Shown here: positions 1 through 8,755 of the stretch, piece by piece | Layout of the letters: each line of letters opens with the position of its first letter | Numbering within the stretch: the stretch's first letter is position 1 | Source: Temnopleurus reevesii | Lineage: Eukaryota; Echinodermata; Echinoidea; Temnopleuroida; Temnopleuridae | Length of the DNA: 14,972 nucleotides | Assembly: GCA_036244855.1 (NCBI GenBank) | Contig: BQKZ01007257.1 | Coordinates: 1 to 14,972 of the forward strand | Reading direction: 5' to 3' | The notes under the pieces: generated by a model | The model's database searches: none | What the model was told of the DNA's origin: nothing | What the model saw: the letters and a program-made list of their open reading frames with translations, nothing else | Program-made: the position numbers and the translations under genes

Positions 1-479
1 AAGTCGAACGCCAATTCATGGCCGACTTTACTAAAAAAGTCAAATTAAAAAGTCAAAATCATTATCCGACTAAAATCTAAATTTATCAGGATTCCCACAG
101 TCATTTAAATCCTGGAGAAAATTGTGGTCATGGAAAATCAGTGAAAAGTCATGGAATTCTGAAAGCTTCTAAAAAGTTGTGGAAAAGTCATGGAATTCTG
201 TTGAATTTTGGGTGTTGGGCAATCGAATAGGTGCCCCGGTCATTGAACAGCCCGTATAATGATACAATAAATATGTAGGCCTCCATGTAATGAAAAAGAT
301 AATGGATAGTACGGATGGATTTTAGAATGTACAATTGCCTTAACAGACATAAATTTTGTCGGTAAAAGTGGCCATAACGCTTTCCAATAATCATTGCATA
401 TTTAGTCTCGGAGGAGAACAATACTTTCATATTTCTGCCAGCTATTGGCAGTAGAAAAAGTAAAAAATAGTTCATAAAA
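1..479. repeat. Degenerate GTCATGGAA-type repeat, then unique DNA
   Basis: Positions 20-205 hold several imperfect copies of short AAGTCA and GTCATGGAA words. The clearest pair is AAAAGTCATGGAATTCTG, seen at about 144-161 and again at about 183-200, with a third related GTGGTCATGGAAAATC at 124-139. This looks like a decayed minisatellite or the edge of a repeat element that continues off the left side of the window. From about 205 to 479 I see no further repeat. A 95-codon ORF on the minus strand (188-475) has no motif that I recognise and is most likely chance. Confidence 0.45.
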
Positions 480-1012
480 AATATTGATGTTGTATTTTGT
501 AATTAAACAAAAAAATCGCGTGACAGGGCATGTTTTGTCAGGGTGGAAGTAAAATCATTCCAATTTTCTGTCGGTTATTATATTTAAAAATTAGAAGTGA
601 ACTCTTCAGAAGAAGAAAAAAATCACGTATTTCTGTGCAACATTAGATAAAAGGGCATGGATTTGATATCAATCTGGGTAGAAGAATGATCATTTTATTT
701 TCTATCAGTTACTGGCATTATAAATGAACACTTCAGAAGAAACAAAATCATGCTGTATTTTGTAAAATATAATAGCATAGCCGTGTATGTTGATTGTATA
801 TGAGTCTTGATGGAAGAACAATCATTTTATTTTTTCCGTCGGTTTTGGGACTGGAAATTAACACTTCAGAAGAACATCATGTTTTATTTTGTAAAATACC
901 AAGTTATTATTCTGGTCGGAAGAATAATAATTTCATTATTCTGTTATTTATTGGCATAACACTTCAGCAGGAAATTATGTTTTATTTTGCAAGATATCAT
1001 GTGACAGGACCC
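480..1012. repeat. Diverged tandem array, unit about 100-133 bp, 4-5 copies
   Basis: The anchor AACACTTCAGAAGAA (with small variants) recurs at 600, 727, 860 and 958, giving periods of 127, 133 and 98 bp. A second anchor, TTTTATTTTGTAAAATA-like, follows each anchor, and a third, ATCATTTTATTTT, precedes it. GTGACAGGGCATG at about 520 and GTGACAGGACCC near 1000 suggest that a fifth partial copy begins near 485. The copies differ by substitutions and indels, so the array is old. The 80-codon ORF at 794-1036 merely reads through it and is not taken as a gene. Confidence 0.65.
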
Positions 1013-1156
1013 TTTAGAAAATCGAATGTAATCTAATGCCCCTCTTTAATTGTCGAATGATTCACCATGACAGAATTCTTTATAGCTGGGATTCCTATTT
1101 TTCTTAACAAAGCGAAGATACTAATATGCTACAATTTTAAGTGGGAATCTTAATAG

Positions 1157-1395
1157 CACTGTCAGAAGAAGGGGCAAATGACTTGGACGAAGTAAACGAC
1201 TTCCATTTAAACTTTCATATGAGCTAGATACACAAAAAAGAAACGGCTTTCCATCTACTCTGTGGAGAAATGTCGAACAAGTGTTGGTGAAGTAAAAGGC
1301 AAGCTGCCTTCGTTTGTGTGTATCTAGCTATTGTGAGAGCTTTTGTGAATGAGGTTGGTTACTTTGTCCCAGTCGTTATCACTTACGCTCACAGT
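1157..1395. mobile_element. Foldback element, imperfect inverted repeat of about 100-bp arms
   Basis: The left arm begins ACTGTCAG at 1158 and matches the reverse complement of the right arm, which ends CTCACAGT at 1395. Paired words inside the arms are GACTTGGACGAAGTAA (left) with TTACTTTGTCCCAGTC (right), and GAGCTAGATACACA (left) with TGTGTGTATCTAGCTA (right). The loop is only a few tens of bases. There is no coding capacity, so this is best read as a small non-autonomous foldback or MITE remnant. I cannot define a target-site duplication. It directly abuts the SINE that follows, so one may have inserted beside the other. Confidence 0.6.
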
Positions 1396-1404
1396 ATAGA
1401 TGTG

Positions 1405-1605
1405 CTGCCAGTGACTTGGCGTCTCATCGTGGCGTGCGCCTGAAATCAAGGCGTGTGTGTGGGGGTAGTCACAGGTTGACTTGGTTTGCCTCTGCGCTGG
1501 GGGTTCGAGCCCCGGTCGCGTTTTCTAAGATGGTGACGTTAAAGGTGTCCCTCTTTCTTTATTCTTATCCCGTTCAACTCAGGCTCTCTCTTTCTCCAGT
1601 AAATT
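1405..1605 (+). mobile_element. tRNA-derived SINE, family 1, copy 1
   Basis: A pol III internal promoter is visible. The B box GGTTCGAGCCC lies at 1502-1512 inside a well-paired T arm (CTGGGG ... CCCCGG), and an A-box-like TGGCGTCTCATCGTGG begins at 1417. After the T arm comes GATGGTGACGTTAAAGG (1529-1545), then a pyrimidine-rich tail. The same order of blocks recurs on the opposite strand at 2585-2785: GTGGCRTGCGCC, AATCAAG, CAGGTTG, the B box, then GATGGTGNCNTTAAAGG. This marks a dispersed family and not a tRNA gene. The head-to-B-box distance is too long for a functional tRNA. The 64-codon ORF across it (1416-1610) is not a gene. Exact ends are uncertain. Confidence 0.7.
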
Positions 1606-2063
1606 TTTAAGAAAAGGAAGATACATACTGAAACTGTGACCGATGTAAACAAGTCCCTGTAAATGTTTGAAATAAAGGAGAACCGTTTTCATGCTTTTTA
1701 ATGAGAATCCGTGAATTTGCCACTTTACAATTCCTATTATGTCAATAAATTGATACTCTTTTTCATTCAAAACCGATAAACCTTTAGTGTGTTATATTTT
1801 TTTCATAATTTGGCCACTTCCAATCGGCAATATTTGGGTAGATAACTTCTTTGAAATGGAAAAGTATTTTTTTTTTACTTTCAGCAAAGTCGAATAATCT
1901 TCCATTTGAAAAAAAAAGTAATTCTTAAAGTCCAGGTAATTCATGGGGATCCTTAAGTATTGACAATATGCCATAACCAGGCACATCATTGTTGAGGGCA
2001 TATCCTTTATGCCCAGAAATTCATATTTTCTTCCTTTTAATGAAGAATCGTCAATCTTTAAAC
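1606..2063. other. No gene seen between SINE and MITE
   Basis: AT-rich DNA with short T and A runs. Two minus-strand ORFs of 63 and 103 codons (1579-1770 and 1792-2103) lie here. The second starts inside the palindromic MITE, and neither shows a recognisable domain, so I do not call them as genes. Confidence 0.5.
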
Positions 2064-2240
2064 CAGGGAGGTGTTTCACCAAGATAAGAGAGACTTTACG
2101 CACGACTTTATACGTTCGACTGGTATCACTTCTTGCGCGTAATCATTCATAATATTACGCGCATTCAGCGCAAGAAGTGATACCAGTCGAACGTAAAGTC
2201 CTGCGTAAAGTCTTTCTTATCTTGGTGAAACACCTCCCAG
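2064..2240. mobile_element. Near-palindromic MITE, copy 1 (177 bp)
   Basis: The whole segment is one inverted repeat. It starts CAGGGAGGTGTTTCACCAAG and ends with CTTGGTGAAACACCTCCCAG. The inner arms pair GACTGGTATCACTTCTTGCG with CGCAAGAAGTGATACCAGTC around a short AT-rich loop with ATTACGCGCAT words. A diverged copy of nearly the same length (175 bp) with the same termini lies at 14726-14900, which shows dispersed mobility. There is no ORF of its own. It behaves like a foldback DNA-transposon derivative. The superfamily cannot be fixed from sequence alone because no clear target-site duplication is visible. Confidence 0.8.
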
Positions 2241-2517
2241 TTTTGGTATTAGCGTTGTCGACTCAATTTTGCAAGCGTTTGTGAAATATTCATTCTCATT
2301 CCTCAATTGAATTATTATGATAATCCAAATTGACAAAATTTACGCGCAACACGAATGGGGAATTTCCCACCAGGATTTCAAATATCTCTAAAACTTAAAC
2401 GATTTGCATAAAAACAGATTTAATGGAAATGTCAAAGCCCCCATATAATTGATCCGAAACAAAGTGCCCGATTTTGCTTAATTTTCAGATTTTTTTCCAG
2501 GTTGATCCTATTAGAGA

Positions 2518-2519
<2 letters not shown>
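2241..2519. other. No gene or repeat seen
   Basis: AT-rich unique-looking DNA between the MITE and the AG microsatellite. I see no ORF of note and no repeated word. Confidence 0.5.

Positions 2520-2520
<1 letters not shown>

Positions 2521-2551
<31 letters not shown>
2521..2551 (+). repeat. (AG)15 microsatellite
   Basis: Fifteen uninterrupted AG units, preceded by GAAGG. On the minus strand this is a (CT)n run at the 3' side of the second SINE copy, so it may have grown from that SINE's pyrimidine-rich tail. Confidence 0.95.
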
Positions 2552-2555
<4 letters not shown>

Positions 2556-2584
2556 AGGAGAAGTGTTAGTGGTTTTGGGTTATC

Positions 2585-2785
2585 ATCCAAGCGTGAATAT
2601 TTACGCCAGGAGAACACGAGAGAAATAAGGACAGACCTTTACCGACACTCCTTTAATGGCACCATCCGAAAGTCGTGACCGGGGCTCGAACCAAAAACAC
2701 ACGACACAACCTGAATCATTATTTACTACTGTTCCAATCAGCTTGATTTACGGCGCATGCCACAATGCTCGATAATAACAATACT
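2585..2785 (-). mobile_element. tRNA-derived SINE, family 1, copy 2 (inverted)
   Basis: Read on the minus strand, the element carries GTGGCATGCGCC (2763-2752), then AAATCAAG, CAGGTTG, the B box GGTTCGAGCCC (2692-2682) continuing as CCGGTC, and GATGGTGCCATTAAAGG (2666-2650). All of these blocks match the plus-strand SINE at 1405-1605 in the same order, with a few extra or missing bases between blocks. The segment upstream of the B box is longer and more diverged than in copy 1. Ends are approximate. The element is non-coding. Confidence 0.65.
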
Positions 2786-2849
2786 GATATTATATGACGC
2801 CTTTTTTCCATACGGCCCAAAAATGCTCTCACAAAATAATACCCCCTTT

Positions 2850-3082
2850 AAATAAATATAAATACCACCCGCACATTTCGTTAGCTTAGCTCTCTGGGGT
2901 GTTTCTACGACATTAATCTACAGTGGTGACGACAATTTCTATCAGGCAGCCATTTAAACACCTGGGTTGGATGCAGTTCAGCGTGGATAAATCATTTACT
3001 GAAGGGGATTCGAACCACCGAACCTCTGGTTGAGAGGCGAGAGTCTGAAACACTCGAACCACTCGACCCTATTCCGCCATAT
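2850..3082 (-). mobile_element. SINE with class II tRNA-like head, family 2
   Basis: On the minus strand an A box, GGGTCGAGTGG (3069-3059), and a perfect B box, GGTTCGAATCC (3016-3006), are spaced as in a tRNA with a long variable arm. Between them I can fold an anticodon-like stem GAGT/ACTC and a variable-arm stem CCTCT/AGAGG. The acceptor ends do not pair, so this is not an intact Ser or Leu tRNA gene. Downstream on the minus strand are AGGTGTTTAAATGGCTGCC (about 2963-2945) and an AT-rich TATTTATATTTATTT tail near 2855-2870. This layout suits a SINE of tRNA origin. The body length and the 3' end are estimated. Confidence 0.6.
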
Positions 3083-3089
3083 AAAAAAC

Positions 3090-4840
3090 CCCGATGTGTG
3101 CAATGCATTGAATACGTTACATCCTATGATTTCTCATGTTTATTGAGGATTTTATTATGGAATTTTAAAGCATATTATCATGATTATTGTTTTTTTCTTT
3201 CGTGAAATGAAAAAAAAAACATGTTTTTTTTAGGTGTAATCTGTCAAAATACTTGTACGTAGATAAATTCTACTCGGATTACACAATTAATGATGTAACG
3301 TAATTGTAATTTTATCATTGCTGCATGGACCTCTGTATATACCTCATAATCTAAATGAGTCACATAATTTGTCTGGTCATTATGTAATGATATTGACATT
3401 ACTCCTTTTTGATCATGGAGTCAATCTTCTTAAAATATTTTAAGCCGCATGGTTGTAGGTCGATCAAACATGGTCGTATTTACAATGCAAAGCGATTAAC
3501 GAGAACGTTTCCACTGCCATTTCAGCAATGCTGGCACTGATAATTACAATTACAATGTTGACAATCCCAACACAAGCTATGCTCCCAGGGTACTCGCCTC
3601 CTTTGATTCTATCATTTTGTCATGTAATTTTGTATTGAATATGTCTATGAAAAAGGAAATAAATATTTAATTCAATAATTCAATTTTAGTGGGCAACGTT
3701 TTAGGCTTAGTCGATCGTATGCCCATCACACAATTAATTTGTACAACCCCTGTGCACAACAAATATGCAAGGAAGATGCTTGGTGGATGCTAGCATGTGA
3801 GTAAGTTCAGCACAAGCTGATGGAGTTGAGCATTAGCCAAGCGTATCCCTTTGAAAATGAATGCAATTTTTAACTAGCTGGGCAAACGGAACTGATCCGT
3901 TATTAAAACAGGCATGAGTTCACATACTTTCTCTCTCTCTTTGTTTCATTCGTACCTATATAACATATATTTTCGAATCCATCCCATTTGTTCATTCTCA
4001 AACTATTCTTACTTTTAGAATAGTCAACACGATATAATCTATTTCCGAAAAATAAAGTCGAAAGCAAATTCAATGCTCCTTTGTCATGTTTGTAATGTTA
4101 TTCAAATAGGAACCGGCTTGTTATTGCTGTGTCCACACAGTTCAATACACTGCATACCGCTATATTGTCCATGACCGACTTTATTTTACGGAAATACTTT
4201 ATACCGTGTTAGTCTTATTTCATTTCTTCAACCACCCTTTTCTTTTTCCCTTGGTATATTCTCTTGGCAATAATGTATTTTCTTTTACATAGACCTCTCG
4301 GTCTAAATGCATCAATCATGGCAATGTGAACGTTCGCATTAAATTGACTTAACTATATTGACAATCCTTTTTCCACTCGAGTCTAGTCGATTCGTCTCCG
4401 GCGATCCATTGGTATTTACAAGGGAAAATGATTAGATTACATGCGCAACAAAAGGTCAATCATATCATATATATTATTTTCCTTAATCAATTTAATCCTT
4501 TAACAAATGCAAAATAAAGATTTATCGACGGGGGTGATAACTTTCTGATTTAGGCGTTACAATGTCTTAACCCATCGCATACCGAAAGCCTTCATTCCAT
4601 TGACCGAGTCTATTAGAATACTACATTTCAATTTTCGATCACATGATAATCATGAATGTTATACTAATCTACCCAGAGTAGCTGCATATTAAAGTTTGAC
4701 TTATTTTGAATCAATTTGATTTGACTGTAAGTTGCGAACTATATATTAGGATAGCCTATGAGAGTCGACGAGGATATTTATCAATGCGGCCCTGTACAAA
4801 GAGCACCAATAACCACGTATATCGACCCAAAGTGATTATG
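3090..4840. other. Long stretch with no gene or clear repeat
   Basis: About 1.75 kb of AT-rich DNA. I see only minor structure: an oligo-T/oligo-A foldback around 3190-3231, a 10-bp inverted repeat (GTGTAATCTG at 3234-3243 with CGGATTACAC at 3275-3284, one mismatch), and a short (CT)n at about 3932-3941. No tRNA-like box pair, splice pattern or ORF of interest was found. Confidence 0.5.
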
Positions 4841-4847
4841 ATGAATC

Positions 4848-5630
4848 TGTTCTTTTTTTTCTTCGGGTTATTTATCGCGCGTTTTCTTATTTACGAAACT
4901 GTGTTACTTGCAGGTTGTTTATCACATGCTGTCACTTGAAGTTGTTATTGGTTCTCTACAACAGTACCCTTTGGCTATAGTCACTACGTTGAAACAATGG
5001 CAGAGAATTATGTAGAGCTACCCTAGGCGTTATTTATCAGGTTGTTTATCACCCATTTTTCTTGTTCATGGCGGAGAGGTTGTATTTACAGCATGAATCT
5101 GTGTTACTTTGAGGAACTGTTTATCGCATTTTTTTTGTCGATTTTTTTTTTCAATGAAGTTGTTACTAGTTTCATGCCACAATAGCCTTTGGCAACAGTC
5201 AGTGACAGTCTCTATACGTTTAAACAAGGGCGGGATAATGCTGATCTACCCTAAGCGTTATTTATCAGGCTGTTTATAACACACATTTCTTTGTTATGTA
5301 TCTGCGAGACTAAAACCTAAGTTGTATTTACTGCATGAACCTGTGTCACTTGAAGGTTGTTTATCGCATGCTGTTTGTCACTTACCTCTCTATAAAATGT
5401 TTGATTTATCAATTGATGAACTTGTTACTGGTTCCATGCAGCAATACCCTTCGGCAACAGTCAGAGAGGAATGATGCAGATCTTGGCTTTATTTTCTGGT
5501 TGTTTATGACACGTTTATTTCGTATTTAGGAGTCTATAAGACTACCGGTAGTACAGCAGTTGTTTGTATTTACGGTATGAATCTGTGTAACGTTCAGGTT
5601 GTTTATCGCATCTTGTTTGTCGCTTAAATC
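4848..5630 (+). repeat. Tandem array of about 242-bp units, 3-4 diverged copies
   Basis: The phrase CTGTGTTACTT and its variants recur at 4899, 5099, 5341 and 5583, with periods of 200, 242 and 242 bp. Each is followed by GTTGTTTATCGCATG-like sequence. Later in each unit come AACTTGTTACTGGTTCCATG-like and AATACCCTTYGGCAACAGTC-like blocks. CTACCCTAGGCGTTATTTATCAGG-type blocks appear in the first two units, and GTATTTACNGCATGAAYCTG precedes the next unit. The array is imperfect and ends just before the first CA-array leader at 5664. Small ORFs at 4706-4939 and 5335-5529 are read-through of this array. Confidence 0.75.
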
Positions 5631-5663
5631 TTAAGCCGTTCTCCATCCCACCTCGAGATTAAT

Positions 5664-6068
5664 GACAGAAGGTTGGAGGAGAGAGGTGAGTCGATGGGAC
5701 GGATGTTGGAAGGTGACGCTAATCATCTCGATGGCATTACAGGACTTCCATGAATTCGATGTGTATACGGGGAAGGCACATCCGAATTCCGGGAAATATG
5801 GATTATAGTAGATAGAAACACACGCACACGAACGCACACACAAACCCACGCACACACATACACATGCTAAAACACATACACCTTCGCACCCACCCCCACA
5901 CACACTCACACACACACACACACACTTACACTCACCCGCCCACACACATATATCTATAACGCACACACACATACTCACATACACAAGTACATACACACAC
6001 ACCCGAGCACGCATACACATGCAAAAACACATACACCTTCGCACCACCCACACACACACACTCACACG

Positions 6069-6119
<51 letters not shown>

Positions 6120-6284
6120 ACACGCACACACACATGTATACTCACATGCACAAGTACATACACACACATGCCCGAGCACACATACACATTCAAAAGCACA
6201 CGCACACACACATGCAAACACCTACCACATATTACAAATAAGCAAAAACTAATGGTTTTGTGAGACATGTCTTACCTTCTTAAC
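5664..6284 (+). repeat. Composite CA array, unit A1
   Basis: The unit begins with the conserved leader GACAGAAGGTTGGAGGAGAG, continues with GTGACGCTAATCATCTCGAT and TTCCATGAATTCGATGTG, and passes into degenerate (CA)n from about 5818. Inside the CA part a block with ACACATACACCTTCGCACC occurs twice, offset by 156 bp (5881 and 6037). A (TA)n run lies at about 6082-6115. The unit closes with CACCTACCACATATTACAAA and GTGAGACATGTCTTACCTTC. Low-complexity ORFs rich in Cys/Val or His/Thr, including a 196-codon one at 5631-6221 minus, are artefacts of the GT/CA repeat. Confidence 0.85.
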
Positions 6285-6779
6285 GACAGAAGGTTGGAGG
6301 AGAGAGGTGAGTCGATAGGATGGATGTTGGAAGGTGACGCTAATCATATTGATGTTATTACAAGATTTCCGTGGAATCGATGAATTAATGCAATGTCTAC
6401 ATGGGGAAGGCATATCGGAATTCTCGGAAATCTGGATTGTTGGTAAAGGATTTTGGGAAACGAAGCACACAAAAACACACACTCACATACACCTTAACAC
6501 ACACATATACACCTAAACACATCCACATACACACATGCAAGGTACACACTCTCACATAAACGCACATATTCACACAAACACATGCGCGCGCACACACATG
6601 CAAAACACATATACCTACACACTACACATGCGCATATACACCTACACACATACATGTACGTTCCCGAGCACACACACACACATACAAATGCAAACGGCAT
6701 ACCACAAACATCAAACAAGCAAACATAAACCAATACTAGTGTAAAACTTGTCATACTTGGAGCGGAATTTTATAATTTC
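6285..6779 (+). repeat. Composite CA array, unit B1, ending at the N
   Basis: This unit has the same GACAGAAGG leader as unit A but a longer body: TGCAATGTCTACATGGGGAA, CATATCGGAATTCTC and TTTTGGGAAACGAAG precede the CA part. The close differs from that of unit A: GGCATACCACAAACATCAAA, AAACCAATACTAGTGTAAAA and GGAGCGGAATTTTATAATTTC. The sequence then meets the ambiguous base at 6780. The matching unit B2 (7301-7800) continues past this point into single-copy DNA, so B1 is cut short at or near its natural edge. Confidence 0.85.
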
Positions 6780-6780
6780 N
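6780..6780. other. Ambiguous base (N), probable closed gap or misjoin
   Basis: This is the only N in the window. The left side is the end of a B unit and the right side is (TA)n plus the second half of an A unit, homologous to 6092 onward. The first half of that A unit, including its leader, is absent. A simple base-calling ambiguity would not explain that change of unit phase. Confidence 0.8.
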
Positions 6781-6972
6781 TATATATATATATATATATA
6801 TGTATACACGCACACACACATGTATACTCACATGCACAAGTACATACACACACATGCCCGAGCACACATACACATGCAAAAACACACGCACACACACACA
6901 TGCAAACACCTACCACACATTACAAACAAGCAAAAACTAATGGTCTTGTGAGACATGTCTTACCCTCTTAAT
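6781..6972 (+). repeat. Composite CA array, 5'-truncated unit A2
   Basis: It starts directly with (TA)n (6781-6800), then TGTATACACGCACACACACA. It matches A1 from about 6092 nearly base for base, through CATGCCCGAGCACACATACA and the closing GTGAGACATGTCTTACCC. No leader is present. The truncation coincides with the N at 6780. Confidence 0.8.
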
Positions 6973-7300
6973 GACAGAAGGTTGGAGGAGAGGGGTGAGT
7001 CGATAGGATAGATGTTCGAAGGTGACGCTAATCATCTCGATGGCATTACATGACTTCCATGAATTCGATGTATACCCACACACACGCTCACACGCACACC
7101 TACCTACACTCACCCACACACACATATGTATACATGCACACACATATATACTCACATACGCAAGTACATACACAAACACACACCCGCCCGAGCACACATA
7201 CACATTCAAAAGCACACGCACACACACATGCAAACACCTACCACAGATTACAAATAAGCAAAAACTAATGGTTTTGTTAGACATGTCTTGCCTTCTTAAT
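6973..7300 (+). repeat. Composite CA array, short unit A3
   Basis: It opens with GACAGAAGGTTGGAGGAGAG, GTGACGCTAATCATCTCGAT and TTCCATGAATTCGATGTATA, then goes straight into CA-rich DNA at about 7077. It lacks the GGGGAAGGCACATCCG segment and the (TA)n run of A1. It closes with the A-type end (ATTACAAATAAGCAAAAACT, TTAGACATGTCTTGCC). At 328 bp it is about half the length of A1, as expected from slippage or unequal exchange within the repeat. Confidence 0.8.
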
Positions 7301-7800
7301 GACATAAGTTTGGAGGAGAGAGGTGAGTCGATAGGATGGATGTTGGAAGGTGACGCTAATCATCTCGATGGCATTACAGGACTTCCATGAAATTGATAAA
7401 CCAATGCAATATCTAGATGGGGAAGACATATATCGGAATTCTGGGAAATCTTATTTTTTGTTGGATGATTTCTGGAAACCAAAACACAAACACACAAACA
7501 TGCACACATCTACACCTAAACACACGCTCACATACACCTAACACACCCACCTACACACATGCAAGGCACACACACTCACATAAACGCACCTATTCACATA
7601 AACACATGCACACATATACACATGCAAAACACATACACCTACACACTACACACGCACATATACACCTACACACATATGTTCCCGAATACACACACCCACA
7701 CACACAAATGCAAACGGCATACCACAAACATCAAACAAGCAAACATAAACCAATAATAGTGTAAAACTTGTCATACTTGGAGCGGAATTTTATAATTTCA
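7301..7800 (+). repeat. Composite CA array, unit B2, last unit
   Basis: The leader GACATAAGTTTGGAGGAGAG is followed by B-type body blocks (CCAATGCAATATCTAGATGG, CATATATCGGAATTCTGG, GATTTCTGGAAACC), then CA-rich DNA and the B-type close (CCAATAATAGTGTAAAACTT, GGAGCGGAATTTTATAATTTC). After 7800 the sequence is single-copy, so this is the right edge of the array. ORFs within it are CA-repeat translations. Confidence 0.85.
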
Positions 7801-8755
7801 CCATAAATTGGGTATATTTTGACCAGTAGTTGTTGGAACAGTATATTGTTCGATGTCGATAAAACTTTTGTCCAAAATAACATTTGAAGTGTGAAAAATG
7901 TTTCAAAACCCTTTGTGGGCAATTTTCAAATAATTAAATAATGTTCAAATAATGTCGATTTCGACATCGTTCATAATGCCCTCCTCTGCTTGAAAATACG
8001 GAATTCTCAGCTCGTTCGCTTTGCTCTCCCCCAGTATAAACAAAATTGTACTTCGCGTTCGTGGCTGACCTAAAGTATTTAAAAAGAAATAAGCATTTCA
8101 TGTTATAACAGGATTAGAATTATCCTTTAAATGTCACTGGCAATATTCTTTCAAAACTATTATCCGTTCGATTATTTCATTTGTTTATTCTATCTTTTAG
8201 AACTTGATCTAATTTTGAAATACCGCACCGGCGGCGCCGCCGTACTAATGAGCTATACTTGCTGTACCGTGTGATGCAGTCAAATCTATACAGCAAATAA
8301 TACCCTTGATGTTTATGCTAAAAAGCTTCATTAACTTACATCTTTAATTAGGTCTCGCGGGAAATACCATCTATAAATAATCTTCATTTATAGTACAATG
8401 AAATTCATATCCCTACATAATTCGTAGCAATAAAATGAATAGATGGTTGTAAATGTCATATTTTGTTCTAATACCTGAAGGAATCGATAGCGAACAAAAG
8501 AAAAATGATATCAATGTTTGATGGCATTAAAAACTGGTCGTACTTCCAGTAGAAATCGTTCGTGTATTCACGAAATGACTGTAATAACAAGAGAAATTAT
8601 GTTGCAGTAATCAGTTATGCAGTGCATTCATGGGTCCAGTAAGTCATACCTATATTTCATTATGATACTATTTGTATTGTTGCTATGCCGGGAGTTCGTT
8701 TTCTTCATGCAACAATACCCCTTTGCACCGTCATTCGTGAAAACAGTACGAAAAG
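7801..8755. other. No gene seen; two short palindromes
   Basis: This is AT-rich single-copy-looking DNA between the CA array and the purine tract. It contains a hairpin ATGTCGATTTCGACAT (7952-7967) and the GC palindrome CGGCGGCGCCGCCG (8229-8242). On the minus strand the latter follows TAGCTCATTAGTA, which resembles a pol III A box, but no B box follows. ORFs here are short and carry no recognisable domain. Confidence 0.45.
8229..8242. repeat. 14-bp perfect GC palindrome
   Basis: CGGCGGCGCCGCCG equals its own reverse complement. It is conspicuous because the surrounding several hundred bases are AT-rich. A minus-strand A-box-like word lies next to it (8256-8243), so it may be the remnant of a tRNA-like SINE head. 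Confidence 0.5.

Noticed and set aside
1792..2103. 103-codon minus-strand ORF
   Set aside because: Its start codon lies within the palindromic MITE, and the remainder has no recognised motif.
3006..3082. Functional Ser or Leu tRNA gene on the minus strand
   Set aside because: The variable arm folds, but the acceptor ends do not pair and the T stem is imperfect. A SINE-like body follows.
3190..3231. Oligo-T/oligo-A foldback
   Set aside because: It pairs only homopolymer runs, which is common in AT-rich DNA and not evidence of an element.
5631..6221. 196-codon minus-strand ORF rich in Cys and Val, with similar ORFs through 7764
   Set aside because: The composition is what (GT)n/(CA)n gives in a shifted frame, with ORFs open on both strands at once. 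No domain or non-repetitive core is present.
5664..7310. CRISPR array, because of regularly recurring leaders
   Set aside because: The repeats are long (about 90 bases or more), the spacing is irregular (621, 688, 328), the intervening DNA is CA repeat, and the window is eukaryotic in character.
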